Notes under the pieces: generated by a model
What the model was told of the DNA's origin: nothing
What the model saw: the letters and a program-made list of their open reading frames with translations, nothing else
The model's database searches: none
Translations under genes and position numbers: made by a program
In this document: one piece after another, positions 12,066-24,364 of the stretch
How positions within the stretch are numbered: position 1 is the stretch's first letter
How the letters are laid out: each line of letters begins with the position of its first letter
Source of the DNA: Desmodus rotundus
Taxonomy: Eukaryota; Chordata; Mammalia; Chiroptera; Phyllostomidae
Direction: 5' to 3'
DNA length: 64,000 nucleotides
NCBI RefSeq assembly: GCF_022682495.2
Contig: NC_071399.1
Span: forward strand, 54,056,873-54,120,872

Positions 12066-12539
12066 TGGATTCCTCAGGAATCCCCCGACCCCTACCTGAC
12101 CTCAGGACCTGCATATTTTTCCCTTTTTGACTCAGCACAAGCCCTGACAAGGGCTTGCAATGTGGCCCTGGGTTCAAATCCTGCCTGAGCTGTGCACACA
12201 GAACTCTGAATACAGAACTAGGCTCCCGGTGGATGGGGTGTGGTGGGGGCAGCCAACTTCTTTATGACCCTGGGCTGAGGGAGGTGAGGCTTCTCTAGTG
12301 TCCACACCTGGGTCAAGTGCCTCCCCTGGTTTGTGGGGAAGCAAGACTGACATATCTACCTGGGCATAATATTTTATTCCAAGAATATCAATAAGGAGAT
12401 TTTGAGACTGCACTTTGAAAGTTTCTTTATAGTAGTAAATCTTGTTCGGATTTTGAAAAATCCTATTTTAACTATGTTCTTTTAAATATATATCATCAAG
12501 TTCAGGCTGACTACATTCAGACCAAAACAATAACCCAGG

Positions 12540-12780
12540 CATCTTCCAGACACAAAACTTCAATTATTGTTTACATTAGCATCAATCCTGGATTGAAAGA
12601 ATGAAGGAGCTCTAATTTGCATGCTCTTAAAGGCCATCTATAAAAAAACACTCAGAGAAAAGACAAGAGCATGAATTGCCTACTGTGGCATATGTTTAAT
12701 TCCTGGGCTCTTACACAGAGAAAAACTCATAAAAAGCCCCTTTGCCCTTGTTAATTACACAGTAACAGATTGGGGGTCTG
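12540..12780. promoter_or_regulatory. Candidate enhancer with homeodomain, POU and Fox-like motifs
   Basis: This repeat-free AT-rich stretch has CAATTATTGTTTACATTAG (about 12560), TAATTTGCATG with an octamer ATTTGCAT at 12615-12622, and TTGTTAATTACAC (about 12750). The clustering is suggestive only. Confidence 0.3.
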
Positions 12781-12854
12781 CTTCTTCCCACTATATTATT
12801 TCATAAGCAACAGTTCTTTCCTTTCTCCCTCCCTCCCTTCCTTCCCTCTTTTCT

Positions 12855-12985
12855 CCCTTCCCTATTTATTGAGCTCTTACTATTTATCAAACACAGCTCT
12901 GGGCACTGGGATATGAAGATGGCTGAGGTATACATTCTGTCCATATGAGGCTCCCCTTCTGGTTGGAAATAGACACAAGGTTTTG
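12855..12985 (+). repeat. Short copy of the 16780-17640 repeat family
   Basis: TTATTGAGCTCTTACTATTT, CTGGGCACTGGGATATGAAG and a CATTCTGTCCATATGAGGC block match the first 120 bp of the longer copies. Confidence 0.5.
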
Positions 12986-13034
12986 ATGACCATTCTCCAA
13001 AGTCTTAGGCACAGAGAGAAAAGAAATGGGATCA

Positions 13035-13234
13035 GCCCTGGCCAGATGGCTCAGTTGGTTGGAACATTGTCCCGTGTAAAAGGAGGCTTCAGGTTTGATC
13101 CCAGGTCAGGGCACATACCTAGGTTGTGGGTTCCATCTCTGATTGGGGTATGTATGAGAGGCAACCAATCTGTGTTCTCTCTCTTTCCCTCTCTCTAAAA
13201 ATTGATGAACATGTCCTTGGGTGAGGTTAAAAAG
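13035..13234 (+). mobile_element. VES-type SINE
   Basis: This copy starts GCCCTGGCCAGATGGCTCAG, has a B-box-like GGTTTGATCCC and ends TCTCTAAAAATTGATGAAC plus an A-rich tail. The target duplication is AAGAAATGGGATCA (13021-13034) and AAGAAATGGAGTCA (13235-13248). Confidence 0.92.
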
Positions 13235-13248
13235 AAGAAATGGAGTCA

Positions 13249-15154
13249 AGGTCTTAAAAGGGCTCAGGGAGCAAGCTGACCTTTCGACTGGGCCCCACAG
13301 TTGTGCAGGAATTTGCCAATTAGTGAAAGAGGATTTGTGTGTGTGTGTGTGTGTGTGTGTGTGAGCACTTTCTAGGCAAAAGGAATGGCATGATTAAAGA
13401 CACAATGATAAAGAAAACTAATGGTTTAAGGAATATACCTAGTTATTGGATGTGGTAGAGATAGCCCACCAAAATTTAAGCTGTCCCTTTAATATCATAG
13501 AATAGCTGCCCAGCCAGGAACTACGTTTCCCAACTCCTTTGACTCTAGGTAGGGTCACATGATTAGTTATCACTAATGGTTAAAACACTGTCAAGAGGCA
13601 AGCCTGCTTCTTCGTTCTGTCTTACTTTTCTGCTTACTGGGATTCAGAGGATTCAGAGTCCTAGGCAACAGAAAAGCCACAGTATGGCAGTAACCTGGGC
13701 CCTGAATCACCATGTGGAAGAGCGCCCACTAACACCTGCATTGTACTAATAGTGTAACAGGGTGCAGCCAAGGGGGGGGGCCCAAATAGGGATTTGTAAC
13801 AGGGTCCAGAACTCAGGGTGTCCAGGAAATATTAGAAAAAATATATAGGATGTTCTCACCCCCACAAGTCTGAGCTGGGGGAAGGGACACAGGGAGCAGG
13901 GCCATTCAGAGCTGTTTTATAAAGCAACAGCTGTGCAACTAACCTCTGGCATGGTCATTTAACATATCTATAACCTTTAACTGGTTTCATGGATATGTTA
14001 AATAGCTGTGGCCATGTTTTGAGCCAGGGAGATGGGAGTGACTTCTACCCTAGATGTAACTGAGAAGCAACTCCCCCTGGTTACAGTGCCAGCGTGAGAG
14101 CTTGGAGAAGATTGGCTCCATGCCATGGGGCCACACTTGCCCAGACTTACTATGGCAGCCCAGTAAAGCTGGAAGAATTCGGGAATGCTGGCAGGTGTAA
14201 CTGATTGTGGGAGGAGTTGGAAATGGGGCTGCGAAGGAAGACTGGTGCTGGAATTTAAACCTAGGCATGGCAGCCATACCGGAAAGAGGACTACATGGGT
14301 TTGGTGGAGTAGGGGGAGAGAACCACGCTGCTTTGGCAGAGTGGGGACCCTGTGGCAGTGACACAGCTGATGGTGCTGGGAGTCTGAATCACGGACTTCT
14401 ACTTCTTTTCCTGATATACGGTTCCCCAGACTGGGAAGAGGGAAAAGGAAGGACTATGTGCATCTGTGGGTATTCTGAAGGACTTAAGTATTTTAATGAA
14501 GACATTACGTCATTACTCTAAGACTGTATAAATTTTACATAAATAATTCCTTACCTTTTCACCAGTCTCTGGCGTTGAGAGATGTCTTTCCTCTGGTGGT
14601 GGGCAAGGCGAACCTAATGGGGGGGACCTGCTGAGAGAAAGGGGGGTCCTTTTGGTAATAGTATATTGTTCACGCCCCCCACACACCAGGTCTGTTCTGT
14701 AAATAGCACCATGTGAGTATGGGGTAAATTTTTACTGTGGAAGCCAATGAAATTTTGGCATTTCTTTGTCATAGTGGCTGCATCGCCCTAACAAATCCAG
14801 TAAGTATAACAGGGCAGCACCTTAAGTGTTCAATGAAAAGATTTTGCAGTCAACTGAATTTGGGAAATACTGAATTAAACAGGCTTCATGACTGTAGGAT
14901 GGTACAGACTTTTAATATGATAACGTGTGTTATGAATCTCTAAGAGAGATTTAGCAAAATGTGTTTTCTGAATGTCTTTGGCCATGTAACACTTTTCCGA
15001 ATACTTGGCGAATATTGTAGTTCTGCAGAAGTCAGAGAAAAGCTTGCGCACAACATAGACAGGTGTTGAGTATCAGAAATGAAGTGGGAAAGGGAGGGTG
15101 CCCCAGCAGGCTGCTTTCCCCTGCCCCACCCCCTCCTCCATTCTCCAGCTTCTT
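13249..15154. other. Intergenic with one possible old LTR-like piece
   Basis: A TG microsatellite lies at 13336. The 13450-13760 part (GGAACTACGTTTCCCAACTC) recalls a common old mammalian repeat, but I could not name it. Two long G-rich runs (13770-13781 and 14619-14645) are present. No gene. Confidence 0.4.
13336..13363 (+). repeat. (TG)n microsatellite
   Basis: Fourteen uninterrupted TG dinucleotides. Confidence 0.97.
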
Positions 15155-15450
15155 TGTCTTCACTCAGAGCTCAAATGAGTCACGATTTGTATTGTGCTTC
15201 TGGCCTTTGTACTCACACCTCTGCCTGGATTGTTCTCATCTATTCTACCCCTCCCTCCCCCATTAAGTCCCAGAGTTCTCTGTGAACTGTTTCTCTTTTT
15301 CCTTCAAGTCTGAACAAATCTGTTTCCCCTTGGCCTTCACAGCCCATCACTTCCATCTTTGTTTTTAACTCCTCTGCTCTGTCTTACAACATGGGGACTG
15401 GCTCATGCATCTGTCTCCCTCAGCAGAAGTAAGTTCTTTAAAGGAAAGTG
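15155..15450 (+). repeat. L2 fragment
   Basis: Pyrimidine-rich sequence with CTCTGCCTGGATTGTTCTC, CCTTGGCCTTCACAGCCC and GTAAGTTCTTTAAAGG in L2 order. Diverged. Confidence 0.5.
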
Positions 15451-15454
15451 CCCC

Positions 15455-16480
15455 ACATAACACATTTTTAAAAAACTGTGTATTAAAGTGTAATATACTT
15501 ACAGAAAAACAAAGTACACACGGTACGCATATCTTCCTTGGTGGATTTTCACAAACTTAACACTCCTGTTTAACCCACATTCAAATCAAGAAGCAGTATA
15601 ACCAGCTTCCCAGAACCCCACTCACGCTACGTTTCAGTCTCTTCCTCACAGAGACAGCAACCATCCTGACTTTTACTGCCACAGATGAATTGTGCCTGCT
15701 TTTGTAATTTACTCATGGAATCAGGCAGTATGTGCATTCTATTGCAAATAAAACATTTATTTACTCCTACTACTGTTTATGGGTATTTAGGTAGTTTCCA
15801 ATTTTATGCTATTACAAACAGTACTGCTGTGAACATTTTAGCTCATGTCCATTGGTGAACATACACATTTTTTAAACTAAAAATATGTTTATTGATTTGA
15901 GAGAGAGAGAGAAACATCGATGTGAAAGACAAACATCGATTGGTCGCCTCCCATATGCACCCTGACCAGAGATTGAACCCACAACCTAGGTATGTGCCCT
16001 GCCTGGGAATTGAACCCCAACCTTTTGGTGTGTGGGATGACACCCTAACCAACTGAGCCACACTGGCCAGGGCTACACATGCATTTCTGATAGTATATAT
16101 GTAGGAGTGAAATTTCTGGGTCATAAGGTATGTTCAGTTGTAGAGGATACTTCCAAATGTTTTCTAAAGTAATTGTACCAATTATGCTCCCTCTAGCAGT
16201 GTAGAAAGTACCAGTTGCTCTGCTTCCTCATAAACACTTGCTAATTTCTTGTTTTTTGTTTTTGTCATGTGGTTATGTATAGTGGCCTCACTTTGTAGTT
16301 TTAGTTAGTGTTTGTTTTTCTTATGACCAAAGAACATTTTTACTATGTTTACTGTCCATTAGAATATCATCTTTTGTGAAGTGTCTGCTGAATTAATTGT
16401 TCTATTGGGTTTTCTGTATTTTTCTTATTGGTTTATAAGTGTTCTTTACATACTCTGATGTGGACTCATATAAAAATTTC
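15455..16480 (-). mobile_element. Old L1 3' end, split by a VES SINE
   Basis: Left half (15455-15869): CACAAACTTAACACTCCTGT, GGAATCAGGCAGTATGTG and ACAGTACTGCTGTGAAC. Right half (16074-16480): TGAAATTTCTGGGTCATAAG, CTCCCTCTAGCAGTGTA and TTTTTCTTATTGGTTTATAA. Together they read as the antisense of a continuous L1 ORF2 C-terminus and 3'UTR. Confidence 0.78.
15870..16073 (-). mobile_element. VES-type SINE nested in an old L1
   Basis: The head GCCCTGGCCAGTGTGGCTCA reads left from 16073, with the pyrimidine body (TCTCTCTCTC) near the A tail. It splits an L1 3' relic whose two halves continue on either side. Flanks TACACATTTTT and TACACATGCATTT suggest the target duplication. Confidence 0.9.
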
Positions 16481-16779
16481 TCTGCAGCCCTGACCACTAT
16501 TTGTTTCCACATTCAGTAAAGTTTTGCTGCACAAACTAGGACAAAAGGGTGCTGTCAGACCTTAAGCCTCCCTTCCTCACTGCCACAGCCTCCTGAACAA
16601 TGAAAGAGGGAGTATTTATAAAGGGCAAGTTGGTATGAGGCTAAGAAAAATCTCGGGGCCCAGGGTGGCCTTGTCCTGCTGACCGTATGTCTACAGACAG
16701 CTGCCGATGGAATGCTCTTGCCCAACAGTGACTTTTGGGCCCTTCAGCCATAGACACTGCTCTAGTTGTGGGGATTCCT

Positions 16780-17640
16780 TCCTTCATTCACTCAACAAAT
16801 ATTTCCTGAGCACCTCTAGGCACTTGAGATACATCAGTGAATAAAATAAAGATCCCTATCCTCACCAAGCTTAAGTTCCAGTGGGAGAGATAGACAATTC
16901 AGTGCTAAACATAACAAATCCTTAAGTTCTGTAGTATGTTAGAAGGTGCTTAGTGCTATGTAAAGAGGGGAAGTAGAACAGGATGAGATGAATCAGGAGT
17001 GTTTAGGGGGCAGTTGGCAATAGGATGAGGTGAGCTTGAGCGGAGGTGCAGGGCGGTGAGGCAGGCAGCTATAAGGATATCTGAGGAGTATCCACAGAGG
17101 GAAGGGCTAATGCACAGGCCCTTGCTGAGCGTCTGGCTGGCATGTTCAGGACACAGCAAGGACAGGAAGTTGCAGAGGTCACAGGAGCCCAATCATAGCA
17201 GGGTCTGGAGGCTGTCTTAAGGCGTTGCTTTGACACTGCATCAGATGGGCCATTGGAGGATCTGAGTAGAGGAGTCACACAATATGACTGATGTATACAG
17301 CTCCAGCTGCTGTGTTGGAAATAGATTGAAGGGAGCAAGGACAGAAGCATGGAGGCCCAGAGGGAGGACTCAAATGAGAGATGCTGGTGGCTGTGATCAG
17401 GGTGGTCGCTGTGGAGGTGGGAAGAGGTTGGTGATATTCTGGATACATTTCGCAGGTAGAATGGGATTTCCTGATGGAGGGGATGTGGGTGTGATTGAAG
17501 ACAGGAGTCAAATATGGGTTGGCTTCCATGAGACCGCCAGGGTTGGGTCCATGCTCATGATGACTGCTCCTTTCCCACCAGGTCTGGTGTCTTCCTCTCA
17601 TCCCCATCTGGCATCCAAACCTGTCTCAATCCCAACCCAG
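16780..17640 (+). repeat. Ancient interspersed repeat, family shared with 51640-52270
   Basis: It starts CATTCACTCAACAAATATTT and runs through GAGATACATCAGTGAATAAA, TAAGTGCTATG-like, GGCCATTGGAGGATCTGAGT, AGAGGAGTCACACAATATGA and TTCTGGATACATTTCGCAGG. The same block order occurs at 51640-52270, and a short piece occurs at 12855-12985. I recognise it as a widespread mammalian repeat, probably LINE-derived (L2-like), but cannot name it securely. Confidence 0.6.
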
Positions 17641-19321
17641 TCCAGGTAACCCTCACCTGGAGGCCACTTCTTTTCTTCTTTTCAATCCATCATCATGACA
17701 CAAACCCTCTTTCCAGCTTCCCTAGAGGCTTCACTAACAGCTTACTTTGAAGGCAAAAAGATATTTCTTTTCTTGCATTCCCACTAAAGCATTTCTATTT
17801 CTCCCCGAGGCCACATGAATTCCTCTGACTTAAGAAGAATCACCATAGGTAAGAAAAGCACAATTAATATTTCAAGATAAGTTGTTACTTAGTTTACTTA
17901 CTATTTGTATATTTATTTCTGCTTAGAATTAGGGAAACTTCTGGTGTTAGGGCTGAAAGAAAACCAAGAAATTTTGTAATTGAGGGCTTGCCTTTTATGA
18001 GAAAAACTGAGGCCCAGGGTGGTAAACTGAGGACTGAGTAAATAAACTGAGGTTCAGGAAGATAAATCTGAGGTCCAGGGAGGTAAACCAATCCATGGGT
18101 CAGTTTGTTTAGTGACTAGACTGCAGGTTTTCCACCACCAGAGAAATGATCCTTCTATGACAACTGTTAAAAACAAGAGAATGGGCCCAAAATAGAGTTG
18201 CATATGTTAAGCCCCATGTCACCAAATGAGGACATAATTAATTACAGTTTCAGCTCTTCCAGAAATGGAATTTTAGACCAGTTAGTCAGGATTTGGCTGA
18301 CCAGTACTACAGTACTAGTTAGGTCATTTGCCTCATGGACCCTGCTGTCCCATAAAGAACAGTACCTTTGCCATAACCAACCTGGGTTTTTTTGTTTTTT
18401 GTTTTTTCCCTCTCATACATCTTTCTTGTTCCTATTCCCTTCTGCCTATAAAAGTCTTTCATTTTGTACCCCTCCTCAGAGTTCCTTTCTATCTACTAGG
18501 TTGGATGCTACTTGATTTGCATCAGTTTTGCTCAAACTCTTAACATTTTTCATATGCTTCAGTTTATCTTTTAAAACAACAAACCAGGGGTTACCTAGTC
18601 TGCAAAATTTCTGGGCCTCTCATCTGGGCTTTATGTTCTCTCTGGCCTTATTTCTGCCTTCAGATAGGCTCTGCAATTGAGGTCTCTCTATTATGGTAGT
18701 TGATCTGATAATATGACATAGTCACCTTGATAGCAGGTGTGTTCCTAAAAGGCCCTTTTTGGGTCCTTTGTGGTAAGCTGACCTTTTGACAAGGTCTTGG
18801 AGGGCTGTGTGCCTTTGGGAAGGGCAGCCAGCTGTCTTTTGCTGGGGCCCCAAAACCAGCAGCATGGCAGGCTCCGTCAAGCCTGCTGGAGGCAGATGGC
18901 TCTGCAGGCCCACCCCTCCACAACACAGAATGTAGCCACTGTTTGGGGCTATTTGGTGCATTCTCTCTGTCAGCCTCAGGCCTCCCTCACAATAGCATCA
19001 GTGTTTTTCCCTGGCTTGGATGGTGTTTGAATTAACTTAAACATAGGCAGAGCAGCTGGTTGGTGGAATGGAAAATTTAGGCTGGGGATGCTAGCTGACA
19101 CTGCATAATTTGTGGCCACCTCTAGCAGTAGGAATCCAGGCTTAGGTCCCATTTCCCTGAATCAGAGCTTGCTGCTTGTGTCCTGGGAATAAGGTGAATC
19201 AAGAAGACAAGTCATGGTTGGTTGACTGCTTGCTGACTGCATTAAAAGAACTTACAAATGTAAACCACAGTCAATATTAAAATTTACACACACACAGGGG
19301 TGTGCAGCACACAAAAATGCA
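17641..19321. other. Intergenic, mostly unassigned
   Basis: Contains the 20-bp tandem repeat at 18004 and otherwise no recognised element or gene. Confidence 0.45.
18004..18084 (+). repeat. Degenerate 20-bp tandem repeat, four units
   Basis: Four successive units of 20-21 bp begin AAACTGAGG (the last AAATCTGAGG) and end in GGT or AAT/GAT: 18004, 18024, 18044 and 18064. The motif resembles the MIR AAACTGAGGCCC block, so it may be an amplified piece of a reverse MIR. Confidence 0.7.
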
Positions 19322-19460
19322 GATGGGGGCACTGAAGCTCAGAGGAGTGAAGTGAGATGGGTCTCAGGCAGTGAGAGGGTGAGAGGCAGAGCTGGCGTTC
19401 ACACTGAAGGCTCCCTTGACCTTACATCCCATCCTTTCCCACTGCACTACTTGCCGGGAC
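19322..19460 (-). repeat. MIR fragment
   Basis: CACTGAAGCTCAGAGGAGTG, GCAGAGCTGGCGTTCACAC and the CTGCACTACTTGCC end read as the reverse complement of MIR. Confidence 0.62.
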
Positions 19461-20539
19461 CCTGAGAGCTTCCTAATAAGAGGTGCGTTCCATATAAATC
19501 TCTGCTCCCAAGCAAGTCACCAGTCCTGTTCTCTGCCCCTGGGGTGTCAGTTACCAGCTCAGCCTTCTGCAGCTGTGGCCCCTGGTCTGTAGAGATTCCC
19601 TATATCAATTAATTCTATTTGCCCTTTTCTGGGGTGCTGATGACCGTCATGGAACCCCGCTCTCTAGGCTCAGAGGTAATACGACTAGTCCCTCTAATGC
19701 TCCTTATTATCTGATTCTGTCCTATTGTGAAACATGACAGCTGGCATAATAGGTCTTGGGAGAGACCAGGAGCTGAGCAGCTGCTCTGAGACCTACTGTG
19801 TGTTGTGCCATGTCACCTGGGGAGCACCTGGGGGTCCAATTTCCTCATCTGCCTGATTCCAAAATTCTGTGCTTCTCTTTATAAAAGTAATCTAGCAAAC
19901 CAAACAATAAAGCTAAAAATACCTCCCTGAACAAAAATACCCTCAATATCCACATCCAAAGGCCTTTGTGATGTGGGTGATAGCATTTATGAACATGATT
20001 ATGAGATGCTAATATGGTGGCTGCTAAAAGTCAGTCAGAAATGTTGAAGCAATGCATTCTGGTAGACTTTAATCCTTAAAAGTCCTCTAAGCAGTATTTC
20101 TAATATATATTTTGTCAAAGATTTGATGCTCTCTGCTTAGGTATTTCTAAGAAGCTCTCTCTCCAAGCACTTCTTTGAAAATGCATTAGATAACACAGTC
20201 CCTTCAATTCCATATCTTCCTTTCTGTCTTAACTGAAAAAGCCAGTTCACGTTATTAATGACAAGTCATTTTGCAGAGTGCCCGGGTTAATAGAAGAGAT
20301 AACTGGCAAAATATAAATGTGTAATACTAACATGCTGAAGATAAAACAGAGGCCTAATGCTGAATGCATAATGTGGAGAATGGAAGAAAAAGTTCCTAGC
20401 TGGTACAGAATTCCTGCAGGATGAACACCAGCTGGTCCATTTGTTCTTAACTTGCTGCTTTCTTGCCTTTTTGTCAACTCAACTATCCTTTTTGAGTCCA
20501 AGTCCTAGGATTTCAGAGTTTAAAAAAAGCGTTCCTAGA
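19461..20539. other. Repeat-free intergenic stretch
   Basis: Nothing recognised; contains CAATTAATTC and similar AT motifs. No coding frame with family resemblance. Confidence 0.4.
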
Positions 20540-20720
20540 GAATGTTAAATATGAGGAAACTGAGGCCCAGCCAGGTGAGGGGACTCACCCAAAAAAAACA
20601 CTGCCAGTTTTCTCAGGTACCTGTGCAGTCTCCTGTTTCAACACTTTGCCCTGATTCTAGCGTTGCAGGTGCCTTCTCCTGTCTTTCCTATACCAGCTCA
20701 GGCCATGGAGAGGGAGCAGG
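20540..20720 (-). repeat. MIR fragment
   Basis: GAGGAAACTGAGGCCCAGCC followed by GGTGAGGGGACTCACCC is the reverse complement of the MIR CTCAGTTTCCTC block. Confidence 0.5.
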
Positions 20721-21093
20721 GACTTAACAAATTAAATTCAGAGCACAGTGGATTCCAATCTCTAGTTGGATTCCACTCTCTAGTTGTATACCTTGGTCTC
20801 CCTTACTGTAAAATGAGTTACCATAGGTAAAGTCCATTGCAATCTAGTGAGTGTTCCAAAAAGTTAATGATTATCCTTAATATTTGTGATTTGTTTTCCA
20901 TTATACAGTCTCTATCTGCAAGCAGAGGACAGGACTGGAGGACCTTTTGACACCATATCTGGCTGAAGAATGATGTATTTACTTGACAGTCCTCAAGTTC
21001 AGTATCAGAAGGAATATGGTAGTTAGCTCTTCTCTGTGCCCATTGAATGTTAAGAGAGAAGACACTTACGTGGTAGCAGAGGCCACTGGGGCA

Positions 21094-21451
21094 TGCTATG
21101 GTTCAAATGTGTGTGTTCTCCCCAAATCCATATGTTGAAATTTTAACCCCAATGTGATTGTATTTGGAGGTGGGGAATTTGGGAGGTGCTTATGTCATGA
21201 GGTGGAGACTCATGAATGGGATTTGTACTCTTAGAGTTTCTGGAGAGCTCTGTCCCACCTTCTGCCATGTGAGGACACAGTGGGAGTTCTGAAGTCTGCA
21301 ATCCAGAAGAGGGCCTTCACCAGACACTAAATTTGCTGGCACCATGACATTGGACTTCCCAGCCACCAGGACTTTGAGAAATAAATGTTTGTTGCTTATA
21401 AGCCACCCAGCCTATGGCATTTTGTTATAGCAGCCTGAATGGACTAAGACA
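21094..21451 (+). mobile_element. Solo LTR of MaLR type (MST/MLT-like)
   Basis: This 358-bp element starts TG and ends CA. It contains TTATAAGCCACCCAGCCTATG and an AATAAA signal at about 21381, and ends with the GGACTAAGACA block typical of mammalian MaLR LTRs. Five-base flanks GGGCA (21089-21093) and GGGTA (21452-21456) agree at four positions. No internal region is present, so it is a solo LTR. It is non-coding. Confidence 0.78.
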
Positions 21452-21764
21452 GGGTAGATTCCTTAACCTCAAGAGTGTGGAATCTCCTTCAGTGGCATGT
21501 TTGAAGCAGAGCCTGGGGCCAGAAGCCCTCTCATGTAAATGGCAGGGAGGCCAAGAGCTACCTTAAGTGACCCTTGGAATCCTTTTCACCACAAGAAGTC
21601 TGGGCTTCCCACTGCAAAGTTTAATGAGTTAGTCACATTTTATAAATATTAAATGAATTTAATTCCTCAGGTCCCATTAAAAAAAGAGGGCTTATCCTTG
21701 AGGATTATGAGAAAACTAAACAGAATTGAGCTGGGTAAACTGCCTTGAAAAGCTGGGACTTTAC

Positions 21765-21962
21765 AAACTGATGTGCATTTGTGCTTTCCAGCTGCATGAC
21801 CTTGGGCAGGTGACCTTGTCTCCCTACACCTCAGTTTCTGCATCTATAAAATGGGGGGGATGCCAGCTTCTTCTCTATAGGGTTGTAATGAGAACTGATG
21901 AGGCAATACATAAAACACGTTTAACACACTGCCTGGAATATAGTAAGTAATTAATGCTAATA
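21765..21962 (+). repeat. MIR SINE
   Basis: GCTGCATGACCTTGGGCAGG, CCTCAGTTTCTGCATCTATA, GTTGTAATGAGAACTGATG and a CTGCCTGGAATATAGTAAG tail. Confidence 0.82.
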
Positions 21963-24009
21963 ATTATTGTAATATATTGTTTAAAAAGTTAACGCCTCAT
22001 TTAATTACAATCCTTAGACAAAAAGATTGCAAAAATGCCTCTGCATGAATGTTCATTGTTACAGGATTTTGGTCTTTTGTTTCCCAATAAACCCTCCATC
22101 GTTTAAACAATAAACATGTGATGAGGTGTCAGGCATCTATTCTCATCTCAGAGCACTTTTGAATGGGTAGTTCCTGAAGCTGTCTCTGGGAGAAAAACCT
22201 CTCCTGTGTCTAAACAACTTGAAGTATTTGGAAAAACAAAGAAGGCTGGATTGACCTGAGTTGATTGCTTTTTAACAGATTAGCTGAATTCAACTATTTC
22301 CTCTTTCTACCAGCCAATTTTTGGGCAGATACAGTCTCATTATGCAATCTGATCAAGCTTGATTCTGGATAATTCAATCTCTGGGTATAAACAATCTGGA
22401 ATGTTTTGGTGAAGACCGTGAAAGATTTCTGAGCAGGAAATGGTAGCCTGAAAAGCCAGACAGGGAATGAATCTAGCTTTTCAGTTTCTGGTGACTTTAA
22501 TTAGCAAACAGCAACAAAATGACTGCTGACCCTTGATATCCCTGTCTCGCTCACATGGTAAGTTTCAGCTATTCTGCTCTCTGTCTGGAAGAATCACTGG
22601 GTAAAGTCTCAGGGATTAGAGGAGTCCACCACCTCATTCTATAGGTGATGAAGCTGAGATTTAATGAGTTTGCATGACCAGCATTTATTACTCTTTCATA
22701 TTTTCCTCTTGCTTCCAACACAGTGCTCCATTTTCTTTGAGCAAGAACTATTAAGGGAATTTCCAACCATTTTTTAGTTTCCACATTATTCACAATAAAA
22801 CAGGTGTCTTTATTAAAAATGTAAAAGTGTCAGCTCTTTAGATCTGGGTGAACCTATTTGTTTCCATAAGAGATGGTGGGGAGGTGACAGGGTCCTTGTC
22901 ATCAGGGGTTTGGGGGGCGGTTGGCAGTGCCAATGGGCAGGGTGAGGAAGACCTTCCCTGCCACCTTGTGGTCACCTGGAGCCACAGAGGGTCATTACTC
23001 TGGAGCATCCATCTGTCCAGCTTCTTCAGCTGTTTGCTTGAGATCTTTATTGGTGCAATCAGCATTGCTCCAGTAGAGCTTTTGTTATTGCTTTTCTTTC
23101 CAGTGGATTTCACTTTCTTTAGCCCCAGGAAAGGGGAAGTTGTTAAAAGCTAGCAAAATTCTATATTCTGAAAAAATATCTGCAGGCAGGAATAGGTCAG
23201 GATCTTATGATAAAATGTTTGAGAGCCTTGCAAGATCATTGTCTCCTCTTGTTGTAGCATCTCTCTACATAAGCAGAAATTTATGGAAAAGTCAGGCTCA
23301 AAGTTGGCACCTGTCATTGTTATCAACTATTCAATTGTTGAAGTCAGGACAGATGAAGATTCATTTATTATCTCACTTATCACCCATACCTGCAGTCCAA
23401 ATTAGTTCTCACACCACATTCTGACAGTCTCAGATTCAACATCATCAGTTGAAATACTAATGATACTTTTCAGTGCAAAAAATGACTTTCAAGGCATGCA
23501 TTATGGAAAGGATTATAATAAATTAAATGCCTAAACTGGCAGAGTGCAAACAATTTTGACTCAGATCTAAATGTTTGCCCTGGCTGTTTAAACATTTAAT
23601 TTGTTAGAATGGAAGTACCACCACCGAATAAGCATGTTAATTAAGCCTGGGCTTCAGCAATGTGAGTCATTCCATGTACAGAGTGTGACAAACTCGGACA
23701 GCAAGAGCCAATGTGTGCTGATTTCTCATTCTCCAAATGGACACTTTGCATCTTTAGACCCTGAAGACATTAGTGATTTTTAATAAGCTGTTGTGTCTTT
23801 CTGAGGTGACTTTTAGATGATGCTGTAAAATGTTGTTAGTCTGGGAAGTAACTTTGCTCTTAAGTTTCAGGGAAGTTATCACCCATAGATAATTGATTAA
23901 AGTGGTTACATGCTCTGTGATTTTACATTAAAAATATAAAAATGTAAAGAATATGGGATACAAAAACCATATACCTCCTCAAGACCAGCTTATCAAAACA
24001 AAGAATCTC
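21963..24009. other. Repeat-free 2-kb stretch, candidate regulatory DNA
   Basis: No transposon was recognised between an MIR and an ATC microsatellite. Several TTAATTAA and CAATAAACA-like motifs occur (22090-22110, 23636-23645). No gene. Absence of repeats over 2 kb is unusual in this desert. Confidence 0.4.
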
Positions 24010-24098
24010 CATCATTATTATCATATTAGCATTCTCACCATCATCACCATCAACATCATGACCATCGTTATCTTCACTATCATTATCATCATCATCAC
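24010..24098 (+). repeat. Imperfect (ATC)n microsatellite
   Basis: A run of CATCAT, TATCAT and CACCATC triplets with many substitutions. Confidence 0.85.
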
Positions 24099-24364
24099 AT
24101 TTTTTGAACTAGTGGAATATCCCAGCCTAATTCTCTTGTCTGGTCCTGCTTCTTCCACAGAGTGGTAACACAATGGTGGCTAAGGTACTTGTCTTCCCTA
24201 AGCTTCAGATTCCTCATTTGTAAAATGAAGGTGTTTTTATTAGTTGGGGGAGGCTACTCAAGTATAGCAAAGAGGCCTCCAAATATAGTGATTTAAATAA
24301 GATAGTTCATTTTTTTTCTTAGAAAAAACCCAGTTGTTTCAGACTGGCTGGGGAGTGCTTGACT

